A DNA stretch of 64,000 nt. Origin: Thalassobacterium maritimum (lineage in GTDB: Bacteria > Verrucomicrobiota > Verrucomicrobiia > Opitutales > Coraliomargaritaceae). Under the pieces are notes generated by a model. The model was not told the DNA's origin and did not search any database. It worked only from the letters and a program-made list of their open reading frames with translations. Below, in pieces: positions 16,435 to 25,080 of this stretch; position 1 is the stretch's first letter; every line of letters starts with the position of its first letter. The stretch covers positions 1-64,000 of the forward strand of contig NZ_JARXHW010000025.1 in NCBI RefSeq assembly GCF_031127805.1. Reading direction: 5' to 3'. Position numbers and translations under genes: made by a program.

Positions 16435-16597
16435 AATAAAATAATTCGGAATGGATTTGGGTATTATCGGTGAAAAGTTAAATGGAGACGAAGAACTAAG
16501 AGGATAAATATACAATTGCCAAAGTTTTTTACGCGGTAGTTTCTAATCAGCTCGCAAGAAAGCCAAGCAAAGCAAATTTCGCGCCCTTCAAATTCGA
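16435..16597. promoter_or_regulatory. Divergent intergenic region, pta / murJ
   Basis: A 163-bp AT-rich gap between divergently transcribed pta and murJ, expected to hold both promoters. No clear promoter pair was identified by eye. Confidence 0.35.
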
Positions 16598-18148
16598 ATG
16601 CTCAAGAATCTAAAAAACATCGCAGTGGTCAGTCTTTCGACGGTCGGCTCTCGCTTGCTAGGCTTGTTGCGGGACATTTTGATCTTTGCTGCGCTGGGTA
16701 CCAGCCTATGGAATTCTGCTTTCATCCTGGCCTTTACGCTGCCGAATTTATTTCGCCGTTTGCTGGGGGAGGGCGCCCTCACTTCGGCGCTGGTGCCGAT
16801 TTTTTCAGATGTTTTGGAGCGAGAGGGCCGCTCGGGGGCCTTTCGCTTCTTTAATCAAGTGCTATTGCGACTGCTATTGGTGCTGTTGGTGATCGTCTCT
16901 TTGGGCATGTGCGCGCTGCACTGGGCGGCTGGAAGTGAATGGCTGCCCGAGCGCTGGGTGACGGGGGCGGGACTGGCTGTTTGGTTGTTGCCTTATATGT
17001 TGTTTATCTGTTTGGCGGCCATCATATCGGCCGGTTTAAATTTACTGGGGCGTTTTGCGGTGGCTGCCGCGACGCCAATTCTACTAAATTTGGCTATGAT
17101 CGGCGCTTTGGCTGCAGGTCTGTGGCTTGACGCAGAGGCTGCACGGGTAGTGTATTGGCTTTGTGGCGGTGTTTTACTGGGTGGCTTGTTACAATTAGTG
17201 GTGCCTGCTTGGGATCTGATGCGTCAGGGCTGGCGGCCACGCATCGAAGGTTCGATGGGGGCAGAGCTTGCGGAGCTGTGGCACTTGTTTTTGCCAGGCC
17301 TGATGGGAGCGGCGATCTTGCAGGTCAATATTTTAGTCTCACGGCTGCTGGCCTATTCCTTGGATGAAGCGGCGGTCTCGGTGTTGTATTTGGCGAGTCG
17401 TTTGATGGAGCTGCCTTTGGGCGTATTTACGATTGCGGTGGCGACAGTGTTTTTTCCGTTGCTGGCTAAGACGCGTTCTAATGGGGATGAAGTGGAGTTT
17501 TCGGCGGTATTCATGCAGGGCATGCGGCTGGTGATTGGGATATCCCTGCCCGCGGGGGTAGGCTTAATCGTGTTGGGACAGCCGATTTTGGAGTGTCTCT
17601 TTTTGTGGGGTGCCTTTGATCAGGCCGATGTAATGGCGACGGTGCCTATTTTAGCGATTTATGGCCTAGGCTTGCCGCTGTATTCGGCGGCGACTTTTGC
17701 CACGCGGGGACTGCATGCGAGTAAGGATATGCGCACCCCCGTGCGGGTGGCAGGCTATTGCTTGCTGATCAATTTGTTTGCGGGCGCCTTGCTGATGCAA
17801 TTCTGGGGAGCTGCGGGGCTGGCGACGGGCAATGTTTTGGCTGCACTGGCGCAAAGTATCTTGTTGTGGCGAGCTTTGTCTAAAGAGCGCGCGAGGCTGA
17901 GCTTTGGGGCGATGTGGGCAGCTCTGGTAAAGGTGCTGCTTGCAGGAGTCGTGATGGGGTTGGTTTGCGCCTTGGCTTGGCAGGCTGTGGCACAGTTTGA
18001 TTTGAACGCAAAGCTGAGTGCCGCTTTGACGGTGGCGTTATGCGTGCCGGGTGGTGTGGCGGTGTATTTTGCTCTGTTGTATTTTTTACGCTTCGAGGAA
18101 ATGGGGACATTGTTAGGCATGCTACGACGCTATATGCCTAAGAAATAA
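16598..18148 (+). CDS. murJ: Lipid II flippase MurJ
   Basis: A 516-aa polytopic membrane protein of the MOP superfamily that flips lipid II across the inner membrane for peptidoglycan synthesis. The N-terminus shows the family pattern SRLLGLLRDILIFAALG, followed by FILAFTLPNLFRRLLGEGALTSALVPIF. Then come FICLAAIISAGLNLLGRFAVAA and MELPLGVFTIAVATVFFPLLA. About 14 hydrophobic segments are visible, ending in a Lys-rich tail. A divergent promoter region separates it from pta. It stands as a single gene before the second efflux operon, 137 bases upstream of the TolC start. Confidence 0.93.
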   Translation: MLKNLKNIAVVSLSTVGSRLLGLLRDILIFAALGTSLWNSAFILAFTLPNLFRRLLGEGALTSALVPIFSDVLEREGRSGAFRFFNQVLLRLLLVLLVIVSLGMCALHWAAGSEWLPERWVTGAGLAVWLLPYMLFICLAAIISAGLNLLGRFAVAAATPILLNLAMIGALAAGLWLDAEAARVVYWLCGGVLLGGLLQLVVPAWDLMRQGWRPRIEGSMGAELAELWHLFLPGLMGAAILQVNILVSRLLAYSLDEAAVSVLYLASRLMELPLGVFTIAVATVFFPLLAKTRSNGDEVEFSAVFMQGMRLVIGISLPAGVGLIVLGQPILECLFLWGAFDQADVMATVPILAIYGLGLPLYSAATFATRGLHASKDMRTPVRVAGYCLLINLFAGALLMQFWGAAGLATGNVLAALAQSILLWRALSKERARLSFGAMWAALVKVLLAGVVMGLVCALAWQAVAQFDLNAKLSAALTVALCVPGGVAVYFALLYFLRFEEMGTLLGMLRRYMPKK

Positions 18149-18285
18149 AGGCTGCAGGCGAGATTTGGCAGGGATTTCGAGCCTGCAAGCGCTCAGTTTT
18201 TGAGCTGTTTCAGGGCTTAAACACTTTAACCCGAAACATTTGTTTGAAATTTTACAAGCTTCTGCCTTTTGTGGCCGATAGAAAT

Positions 18286-19812
18286 ATGCGACCCCGATTT
18301 CATTTATATCTCTTGTCGCTCGTGTGGAGCACGGGCCCTGTGCTGGCTGCGAGTCCGGAGCTGCCACTCGATGTGGCGATTGCATCGGCCTTGGAGCACA
18401 ATGTAGGGCTACGAATTGCAAGCTATGAACCTGCGGATGCGCTCGACACAGTCGAGATTGAGGACGCGCAGTTTGATCCTTCTTTTTTTGCTAGCACAGC
18501 GCTGCAAGAGGGGGAGTCGGTGCCAGTGGCGGGGGCGAGTTCGGAGAGTGACGGGCGCAGTGCACGTATCGGTATCGACCAGCGCTGGTCAACCGGGGCG
18601 ACGGTGACACTCGATTCCGCGCTCGATCGTAGTGGTGGCAGTTCAACCGTGCTGAATCCTGACTATGGGGCGGATGTCGGCATTAGTTTAAGCCAACCCT
18701 TACTGAAGGGGGCGGGCACGACTGTGAATCTTGCGCCCTTAGCGCGTGCTAAAGTGAACGCTGAACGCTCGCTGTTTGAGTTGCGCTCGGACGTGCTCGA
18801 TTTGGTGTTGGAAACTGAGATCGCCTATTGGAATCTTGCCTATGCGCGTGCGGATCGCGCCTTGACTGTCTCCAGTCTCGCCTTGGCGGAAAATTTACGC
18901 GAAGAGAATTCGGAGCGAGAACGCCTGGGTTTAGTGACTCCGCTGGAAGTACTGCAAGCCGAAGCTGAGGTATTGAATCAGCAGGAGGCGATCATACAGG
19001 CCGACAATAACATCGAGGATGCCGAGGATGCATTGCGACGCGCGATGGGACAGACCGATTTTGTGCAGGCAGTCTCGGATACGATCGTTGTGCGCGCACT
19101 GCCGGAACAAATGCAGCCCTTGCGATCGATCGACGAGGTGGTGCAAGACACGGTGCTCAATGATATCGATGCACAGGTGCAGGAGCGACGCATTGAGGTG
19201 GAGCGGATCAATCGCATGTTGGCGCAAGATGAGGTGCAGCCGGATTTAGACTTGAGGGGCGGTTTAAGCTACCTGGGGCGTGATGATAGTGGAAGCCGTG
19301 CATACAGTGGAGTTTATTCAGCCGATGGTTATGCTTGGTCCGTGGGCTTAGAGCTACGGGTGCCGTGGGGCTTGCGTGAGGCGCGTGCACGTGAGCGGCA
19401 GGCGGAGCGTGGTGTAGAGCAAGCTACTTTGCAATTATACGATATTAAACAAGCGAAAGCTCTTGCCGCGCGTAATGCTTGGCGCTCCGCCAGTAGTGGC
19501 TTGAAGCGGATCGAAGTGACGCGGGCGGCGATGCGGCTCAATCAAGAAGCCTTTGAGCAAGAGCGTGCGCGCTATGGTTCCGGATTGGTGGCCTATCGCA
19601 GTGTGCTTGAAGCGCAGCGTGATTATGATCGAGCCAAGAGTAATTACCTCGGCTCTTTAATTGAAACTCTTCGCGCTATCGTGCGACTCAGTCGGATCGA
19701 TGGCACATTATTACAGCGCAATGGTCTCGATTGGGATGCCGTGGCGCCTTACACCGAATTGACTACGCCGCGCGCTGAGCTGAATACGTCGCGCGAATCG
19801 AACACACCATGA
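18286..19812 (+). CDS. TolC-family outer membrane protein of the MacAB-type operon
   Basis: A 508-aa protein. I place the start at the ATG giving MRPRFHLYLLSLVWSTGPVLA, a good signal peptide; the frame opens 14 codons earlier. It has two OEP repeats with helical Ala/Glu/Arg-rich stretches and the segment VGISLSQPLLKGAGTTVNLAPL. It is the first gene of a four-gene operon with an adaptor, an ABC ATPase and a permease, and its stop overlaps the adaptor ATG (ATGA). It supplies the outer-membrane exit duct. Confidence 0.88.
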   Translation: MRPRFHLYLLSLVWSTGPVLAASPELPLDVAIASALEHNVGLRIASYEPADALDTVEIEDAQFDPSFFASTALQEGESVPVAGASSESDGRSARIGIDQRWSTGATVTLDSALDRSGGSSTVLNPDYGADVGISLSQPLLKGAGTTVNLAPLARAKVNAERSLFELRSDVLDLVLETEIAYWNLAYARADRALTVSSLALAENLREENSERERLGLVTPLEVLQAEAEVLNQQEAIIQADNNIEDAEDALRRAMGQTDFVQAVSDTIVVRALPEQMQPLRSIDEVVQDTVLNDIDAQVQERRIEVERINRMLAQDEVQPDLDLRGGLSYLGRDDSGSRAYSGVYSADGYAWSVGLELRVPWGLREARARERQAERGVEQATLQLYDIKQAKALAARNAWRSASSGLKRIEVTRAAMRLNQEAFEQERARYGSGLVAYRSVLEAQRDYDRAKSNYLGSLIETLRAIVRLSRIDGTLLQRNGLDWDAVAPYTELTTPRAELNTSRESNTP

Positions 19813-20891
19813 AACGTGCTCTGACTATCTTTTTTATTTTCGCCCTCATCGTCGGCGGTATTTATGGACTCTTGCAAGTTATGCCCAAGGGGGACGGGGA
19901 AACTGCGAATCAAATCCGGACCGATACTGCGGAGCGTCGCGACTTAAAGTCGGTGGTGCCGGCCACCGGGGAGGTGCTCCCCTTGCTCAGCAGTAGTGTG
20001 AAGTCTGAGATCAGTGGGCGTATTACGAATATCATGGTTGAGGAGGGCGATTCCGTGGTGCGCGATCAAGAGCTCTTGGAACTGGATCGCACCAGTCTGG
20101 AAACACGCCTGCGGGAAGCGCAGCGTAGCTTGGAGGCCGAAAATTTGCGCCTCGAAAAGTCCGAACGTAATTTCAAGCGTCTGCAAGAGCTGTTTGCAAA
20201 GAAGTTTGTGGGCGAGCAGGAGTATTTAGATGCACAAACTGAGCTCAAGCTTGCGCAGCTGAATATCGAAATTTCGCAAGCGAGATTAGAGGATGCGGCT
20301 GAGGATTTATCGAAGACTACGATTCTGGCACCGCATGATGGAGTGGTCACTTTGATGGGCGTGTTGGAAGGGCAGGTCATCTCGGGGGCCAGTTCAGTCT
20401 CGAACGGCACAGAACTATTGACAGTCGCGCAGCTGAACGAGCTCTACATGGAAGCCAATATCAACGAGGTGGACGTTGAGAAACTTTATATCGGACAGCC
20501 TGCATTTTTGCGTTTTGATGCGATCCCTGACTTTGAAGTCGAGGGGCAGATCAGCGTGATTGCTCCATCTGCGCGCAAAGATGGTAATGTGCGGGTCTTT
20601 CCGATCGAAGTGGTTTTTGAGGTGGCGGACAATCGCGTGCGCCCTGGCATTAGTGCTACGGTCGAAGTGCCGATTGAAACAGCCGACAATGTGATTAGTG
20701 TTTTATTATCGGCTGTTTTTAACGATGCACAGGGGAGTGTCGTTTACGTCAAAAAAGGCAGCGCTTGGGAGCGTCGCGAGGTGACTACAGGTATTAATAA
20801 TCTACAGCACGTCGAGATTCGTTCCGGGCTGAATGAGGGCGAGTCTGTGGCTTTGAGCCGTCCGTTGGAATTTCGTAGAAACGATGATTGA
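19809..20891 (+). CDS. MacA-like periplasmic adaptor (HlyD/MFP family)
   Basis: A 360-aa adaptor with one N-terminal membrane anchor (ALTIFFIFALIVGGIYGLL). Next is the lipoyl half KSEISGRITNIMVEEGDSVVRDQELLELD. A helical hairpin follows (EAQRSLEAENLRLEKSERNFKRLQELFAKKFVGEQEYLDA), then the second lipoyl half TTILAPHDGVVTLMGVLEGQVI and beta-barrel domains. It links the ABC transporter at the inner membrane to the TolC protein upstream. Its end overlaps the ATPase start by eight bases. Confidence 0.88.
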   Translation: MKRALTIFFIFALIVGGIYGLLQVMPKGDGETANQIRTDTAERRDLKSVVPATGEVLPLLSSSVKSEISGRITNIMVEEGDSVVRDQELLELDRTSLETRLREAQRSLEAENLRLEKSERNFKRLQELFAKKFVGEQEYLDAQTELKLAQLNIEISQARLEDAAEDLSKTTILAPHDGVVTLMGVLEGQVISGASSVSNGTELLTVAQLNELYMEANINEVDVEKLYIGQPAFLRFDAIPDFEVEGQISVIAPSARKDGNVRVFPIEVVFEVADNRVRPGISATVEVPIETADNVISVLLSAVFNDAQGSVVYVKKGSAWERREVTTGINNLQHVEIRSGLNEGESVALSRPLEFRRNDD

Positions 20892-21576
20892 TACGGATTT
20901 AGTTTTTAAGCTGCGATCGATTCGGCGCACCTATAAAGTCGGCAGCGAATTGGTGCATGCGCTCGACGGAGTGGATCTGACGATTCGTGATCGTGAATTT
21001 ATCGCAGTGATCGGCACCTCTGGCTCGGGTAAATCTACGCTGATGCACACGCTTGGCTTTATGGATAGCCCGAGCTCTGGCCAAATGGAGTTTGAAGGTC
21101 GCGACGTATCTGCAATCAGTCGTGGCGAGCGCTCGCAATTACGCGCCACTCGTATTGGCTTTGTCTTTCAGTCTTTTAACCTGCTGCCTAAGTTGACGGT
21201 TTTGGATAATGTGCTGCTGCCATTGGTATATGGGCGTCAGCGTGTGACTAACAAGAAAGAGCTCGGCATGTCAGTGCTTGAGCGAGTCGGTATGGACCAC
21301 CGCGCGAGTCACCGTCCGAGTCAACTTTCTGGTGGCGAGCGGCAGCGTGTCGCGATTGCACGCTCTTTGATCAATCGTCCGCGCCTGATCCTGGCGGATG
21401 AGCCGACGGGGAATCTCGATACTAAAAATCGCGGTCGGATCATGGAGCTCTTTGCATCTTTGATGGACGAGGGAATCACGCTCGCACTAGTGACGCATGA
21501 CGACGAAGTGGCGGCTTATGCCAAGCGTCGCATTCGCATGCAGGATGGTAATATCGTGGAGGACAGCAGCTCGTGA
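20884..21576 (+). CDS. ABC transporter ATP-binding protein (MacB/LolD class)
   Basis: A 230-aa nucleotide-binding subunit. Walker A is GTSGSGKST, the Q-loop lies in GFVFQSFNLLPKLTVLDNV, the signature is LSGGERQR, Walker B is LILADEPTGNLD, and the H-loop is ALVTHDD. It belongs to the MacB/LolD/FtsE group that powers mechanotransmission. It overlaps the adaptor at its start and the permease by four bases at its end. In MacB of E. coli the ATPase and permease are one chain; here they are separate genes. Confidence 0.93.
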   Translation: MIDTDLVFKLRSIRRTYKVGSELVHALDGVDLTIRDREFIAVIGTSGSGKSTLMHTLGFMDSPSSGQMEFEGRDVSAISRGERSQLRATRIGFVFQSFNLLPKLTVLDNVLLPLVYGRQRVTNKKELGMSVLERVGMDHRASHRPSQLSGGERQRVAIARSLINRPRLILADEPTGNLDTKNRGRIMELFASLMDEGITLALVTHDDEVAAYAKRRIRMQDGNIVEDSSS

Positions 21577-22826
21577 ATCCGGTCGGTGATATCTATACAG
21601 GAGCGGCCAACGGGCTGCGCGAGGTTTGGTCCAACAAGGTTCGCTCCCTGCTTTCGATGAGTGGTATTATACTCGGGGTGGCGGCCTTGGTGGCTATGGT
21701 TGGTATCGTGCAAGGTATGCTGGGCAATATGCGAGCCTCCTTTGAGCGCAGTGGTGGCGTGCTTAAGCTGGAAGTGCACTCACAGGAGGCGCCTGAGTGG
21801 CAACAGCACATTGCAGGCATTTCTCCAGGTATGACGTGGCGGGACATTGGAGCGATTGAGAAAGCCATTCCGCTGGCCGCCTATGTTTCTCCCGTTGTGG
21901 ATATGAACTGGGAGCGCTTTATTGCCAATGGTCGTCGCTCGGGGGCAATTTTGCATGGCGTCACACCGGATTATGCTGGCATCAAAAAGAATGAAATTCA
22001 GTTCGGCCGCTTTATCTCCGATTACGATGTCGACTCGAAGAGTCCCGTGATCGTGGTGGGGGCGCATGTCGTGCAGAATTTATTTCGAGACCAGCCGAAT
22101 GTTGTGGGGCAACAAGTGCGCGTGAGTGGGCAAGTCTACACCATTGTGGGGCAGATTAAGTCCGTAGAGCAAGCGACTGCTCCTGGGGGGCGCAAGCGCA
22201 GTTTCAATTATGAAGATCGGCTCAATTACATTCCTGCGACTACGGCCATGGCGCGGTATAAAGGCGATGACGAGGTGAATCGCATCGAAATACTTGCTTA
22301 TGAGGTGGGGGACATGCCTGATTTGATGGAGCAAATCGAGAATACACTGACACAGACGCACCGCGGGATTTTTGATTTTGAGATTCGTACACAAGATGAG
22401 CAATTAGAAGAGCTCAAGAAGCTCGAGAATTCGTTCACCTATTCACTGGGCGGGATCGCTGGAATTTCCCTTTTAGTGGGTGGCATTGGCATTATGAATG
22501 TGATGCTGGCATCGGTCAGTGAGCGCATCCGTGAGATCGGCGTGCGCAAAGCGATCGGAGCACGGAGTCATGATATCTTTATCCAATTTCTTGCCGAAGC
22601 GGTGGTGATCTCAGTCTTGGGCGGCTTATTAGGACTCGTCGCGAGTGTGGGGCTACTCTCATTGGCTCGCGATTTCATACCAGAGGGTCAAAATATCAGT
22701 AATATGCCAGTGACTGCGATGCTGTATGGCTTTCTCTTCAGCAGCATGATCGGGCTGGCATCCGGCATTTATCCTGCACTGCGCGCCTCGCGGCTCGATC
22801 CCATCGATGCCTTACGCTACGAGTAG
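21573..22826 (+). CDS. ABC transporter permease (MacB/FtsX family)
   Basis: A 417-aa permease with one N-terminal membrane helix after a short amphipathic leader (VRSLLSMSGIILGVAALVAMVGIV). A large periplasmic MacB_PCD domain follows (about 45-290). Three C-terminal helices form the FtsX domain, with GGIGIMNVMLASVSERIREIGVRKAIGA and the terminal motif SGIYPALRASRLDPIDALRYE. With the ATPase, adaptor and TolC protein it forms a tripartite exporter, perhaps for peptides, lipoproteins or antibiotics. It ends 13 bases from the convergent cytidine deaminase gene. Confidence 0.92.
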   Translation: MNPVGDIYTGAANGLREVWSNKVRSLLSMSGIILGVAALVAMVGIVQGMLGNMRASFERSGGVLKLEVHSQEAPEWQQHIAGISPGMTWRDIGAIEKAIPLAAYVSPVVDMNWERFIANGRRSGAILHGVTPDYAGIKKNEIQFGRFISDYDVDSKSPVIVVGAHVVQNLFRDQPNVVGQQVRVSGQVYTIVGQIKSVEQATAPGGRKRSFNYEDRLNYIPATTAMARYKGDDEVNRIEILAYEVGDMPDLMEQIENTLTQTHRGIFDFEIRTQDEQLEELKKLENSFTYSLGGIAGISLLVGGIGIMNVMLASVSERIREIGVRKAIGARSHDIFIQFLAEAVVISVLGGLLGLVASVGLLSLARDFIPEGQNISNMPVTAMLYGFLFSSMIGLASGIYPALRASRLDPIDALRYE

Positions 22827-22829
22827 CGA

Positions 22830-22843
22830 TTAACGATCGTTAA
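22830..22843. terminator. Palindrome between convergent genes
   Basis: TTAACGATCGTTAA is a perfect 14-bp palindrome lying between the stop of the MacB-type permease (22824-22826) and the stop of cdd, whose stop codon (22840-22842) is part of it. It may act as a minimal bidirectional terminator, but it has no hairpin loop or T-run. Confidence 0.3.
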
Positions 22844-23727
22844 CGCGCATCCATTTGCACTACTTTGATCTCTGCTTTGGAGACGGAGCTGATCAAAGTG
22901 CTGGCGAAAGGGAGTGGATTATTGATGGCGGTGGCTAGTTTCGCTTCGGTTGCTGTAGCGATGGCGACCTTGCGACTGTTGGAGAGGTTGCGTTGATTCA
23001 GGGCGACCAAAACACTGGGCACGCTTGGATTGAAGGCGGCTGATTCCGCTGCACGGCCTGAAAAGAATTGACCGTCCAGGCATTCGAGCACGAAGCCCTC
23101 AGGGGAGCGGCTGTAGGGGGCGTAGCTGCGTTGGGCCGCGTTGATGGCCCGTTGTTGGGAGGTGTTGGGCTGCGGCTTAACAGCTTCAAGTGGGATTGAG
23201 GGACTGTCTAGCAGTCCGTGCCCCTTGGATCGCGGTTCTCCGAAGGCATGTGGCAGTAAGCTCTGTAGTGTATGAATCTGCGTGCCGACATGGATTTGTA
23301 GCGTATCTAAATTAGAAAGCTCACGCAGGAATTGACGGCAGTGCCCGCAAGGCGTTTCGGATACGTAGAGTGCAGTGAGTTCGTGCTCGTTATGCATCCA
23401 TGCATTGAGCACCGCGGATTGCTCTGCGTGCAAAGTGGCGTGCAGAGGCATGCCTTGAAACTCCAAATTGGCCCCCAAGTATAAATGCCCCGATGCGCCA
23501 ACGGCCACTGCGCCGACGGCGAAGCCAGAGATGGGGTGCACCGAAAAACTGGCCGCCAGTGGCAGGAGTTGCGCCGCCAGTGGCAGGAGTTGCGCTGCTG
23601 CTGTGGGCCCACAGTCGGTGATTTGACCGCTGAAGCCTGGCGCGGCCAGCGCTTGGCGTATTTGGGCTGCGCTGGCAGAGTCTAGGTCTGCGAGTGCACG
23701 GTCGATGGAAGAGTCAGTCAGGGCCAT
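22840..23727 (-). CDS. cdd: Cytidine deaminase, two-domain type
   Basis: A 295-aa enzyme of the E. coli-type homodimeric class, deaminating cytidine and deoxycytidine to uridines. The zinc site is visible as H100-A-E102 (HAEQSAVLNAW) and P126-C-G-H-C130 (ETPCGHCRQFLREL). The C-terminal half is the catalytically silent repeat (SYAPYSRSPEGFVLE). An oddity is an in-frame 21-bp tandem duplication giving AAQLLPL twice at residues 44-57. It is in a helix before the active domain and does not break the frame. The gene is convergent with the MacB-type operon. Confidence 0.92.
   Translation of the reverse strand: MALTDSSIDRALADLDSASAAQIRQALAAPGFSGQITDCGPTAAAQLLPLAAQLLPLAASFSVHPISGFAVGAVAVGASGHLYLGANLEFQGMPLHATLHAEQSAVLNAWMHNEHELTALYVSETPCGHCRQFLRELSNLDTLQIHVGTQIHTLQSLLPHAFGEPRSKGHGLLDSPSIPLEAVKPQPNTSQQRAINAAQRSYAPYSRSPEGFVLECLDGQFFSGRAAESAAFNPSVPSVLVALNQRNLSNSRKVAIATATEAKLATAINNPLPFASTLISSVSKAEIKVVQMDAR
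23552..23593. repeat. 21-bp tandem duplication inside cdd
   Basis: Bases 23552-23572 and 23573-23593 are identical 21-bp units, encoding two consecutive AAQLLPL heptapeptides in cytidine deaminase. Perfect identity suggests a recent slippage or duplication event. Confidence 0.9.
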
Positions 23728-23748
23728 GCTGAGAGTGTGTTGGGCTGT

Positions 23749-24213
23749 TTATTTGAGAAAGCGAATGGTGCAAGGATAGCGGTAGAGCACGCCTTCGCTG
23801 GCTTTCACGGCGCCGATGATGGTGTACACGACCATCGCCACTGATAAAATCATACCTAAAATAACTCCCAGCCCGAATGCGAAAACTAGCAAAAAGCAGA
23901 TGAGACCATAAATGGTGACTGAAATTTGAAAGTTCAGTACTTCTTTGCCCGTGTCATCTACAAAGGGGTCTTGCTCCCTCTTGACTAACCATAGAATGAG
24001 AGGACCGATGATATTGCCAAAAGCTGGGAGTATAAATAAACAGAAGCTGAGTAAGTGGCAGAGCATGGCCATGGTTTTATCGCCAGCAGGTGTGTTTGCT
24101 GCAGATGCAGCTGAAGGGTGTGAGGGCTCAGGACCTGAGTGCATGTCATTTGTATCGTCGATAATTTCAATGGGAGATTCGTGGTCGGGCTCTGAGTGAT
24201 TTTCTATGCTCAT
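23749..24213 (-). CDS. DUF4870 small membrane protein
   Basis: A 154-aa protein starting at MSIENHSEPDHESP; the frame extends to 24294 but that leader is unlikely. An acidic, disordered N-terminal third is followed by the DUF4870 pattern: KTMAMLCHLLSFCLFILPAFGNIIGPLILWLVKR, then DPFVDDTGKEVLNFQISVTIYGLICFLL, then VYTIIGAVKASEGVLYRYP. Three to four membrane helices are visible. The function of the family is unknown. It follows the GyrI-like gene by about 70 bases on the same strand. Confidence 0.82.
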   Translation of the reverse strand: MSIENHSEPDHESPIEIIDDTNDMHSGPEPSHPSAASAANTPAGDKTMAMLCHLLSFCLFILPAFGNIIGPLILWLVKREQDPFVDDTGKEVLNFQISVTIYGLICFLLVFAFGLGVILGMILSVAMVVYTIIGAVKASEGVLYRYPCTIRFLK

Positions 24214-24286
24214 AGTTGGGCAATTTAGGAAGCCTCCTTGAGTGGCGCAATCCGAAATCAGTCCTTTCGGCTTGGTTTTACGTGGA

Positions 24287-24901
24287 TTATACACACATCG
24301 GCTGGCGAATGATGGTCTTCCAGTTCTTAGGCGCGGCGCGGCGGATGTCGCTTAAGTAGATTTCGTGATGTTTGCCGCAGAGTTGATGGTCTGAATCGGC
24401 TATGAATTGGTGCACGCGCTCAACGGTGGGGCCTTCGTCGTCGAAGGGCCCGATGTGAAGCGTTTGGGCGACGCGGCCTTCGTTAAAGCTCTGGTAGCGT
24501 AAAGAATCCAGGGCGGGGAGTTTTTTCTTTGCATGCACCCGTTTTATGGCGGTTTCAACTAGCTCGCGATCGACGCACTCAGGCTGCATGATCATCAGGG
24601 TCCAGAGCCAGCGATCTTTACGGCGAGTAATGAAATCTGACATGTCTTCGGCCCACCACAGCCCCTCCAGCGGCATGACCCCATAGTCCATCAATTTCAG
24701 CTCACGCTTGACTATGAATTTGATGGTATAGGAGACCGTAAACAAAGCTTGGATGGCTGCGATGTAGGACTCCGAGCCAGGTTCGCCGGCACCATCGACC
24801 ATTAAGTATTGTAAGGGCGGCATTTCGATTGAGTCCACGCGCTTGGCAGAGGGCTTGTAGAGTGTCTTGAGCTCGGATTTGTAATTTACTTTGGGGATCA
24901 T
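24287..24901 (-). CDS. GyrI-like small-molecule-binding domain protein
   Basis: A 204-aa soluble protein with start chosen at MIPKVNYKSELKTLYK; a longer frame to 25003 has an unlikely leader. It shows the SHV/GyrI-like fold: PPLQYLMVDGAGEPGSESYIAAIQALFTVSYTIKF, then YGVMPLEGLWW and, near the end, AQTLHIGPFDDEGPTVERVHQFI. Close relatives bind small ligands, and some act on their own as stress-related proteins or lactone hydrolases. No DNA-binding domain is present. It is divergent from the serine protease. Confidence 0.78.
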   Translation of the reverse strand: MIPKVNYKSELKTLYKPSAKRVDSIEMPPLQYLMVDGAGEPGSESYIAAIQALFTVSYTIKFIVKRELKLMDYGVMPLEGLWWAEDMSDFITRRKDRWLWTLMIMQPECVDRELVETAIKRVHAKKKLPALDSLRYQSFNEGRVAQTLHIGPFDDEGPTVERVHQFIADSDHQLCGKHHEIYLSDIRRAAPKNWKTIIRQPMCV

Positions 24902-25080
24902 GATGGTGGGCTTGTTGAGCGGGTTATAGTTGAGCTTGCAGGCTAGACTGCTGCAGTATGTTAGTAAGCGACTTTGTTCGATAAAGCCCAGAGTTGAATT
25001 CAAGTGGTATAAAGCGGGAAAAGCGGCGAGAGTGGGTGATTTTGTTGGCGTGTAGCGATTAATTTGCTTTTGTGGCAGCT
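24902..25080. promoter_or_regulatory. Divergent intergenic region, GyrI-like / serine protease
   Basis: A 179-bp gap between divergent genes that should contain both promoters. No motif was fixed by eye. Confidence 0.3.

Noticed and set aside
23749..24294. Longer starts for the DUF4870 and GyrI-like proteins
   Set aside because: The extra N-terminal residues are unrelated to the families and overlap neighbouring genes. Internal ATG codons give better starts.
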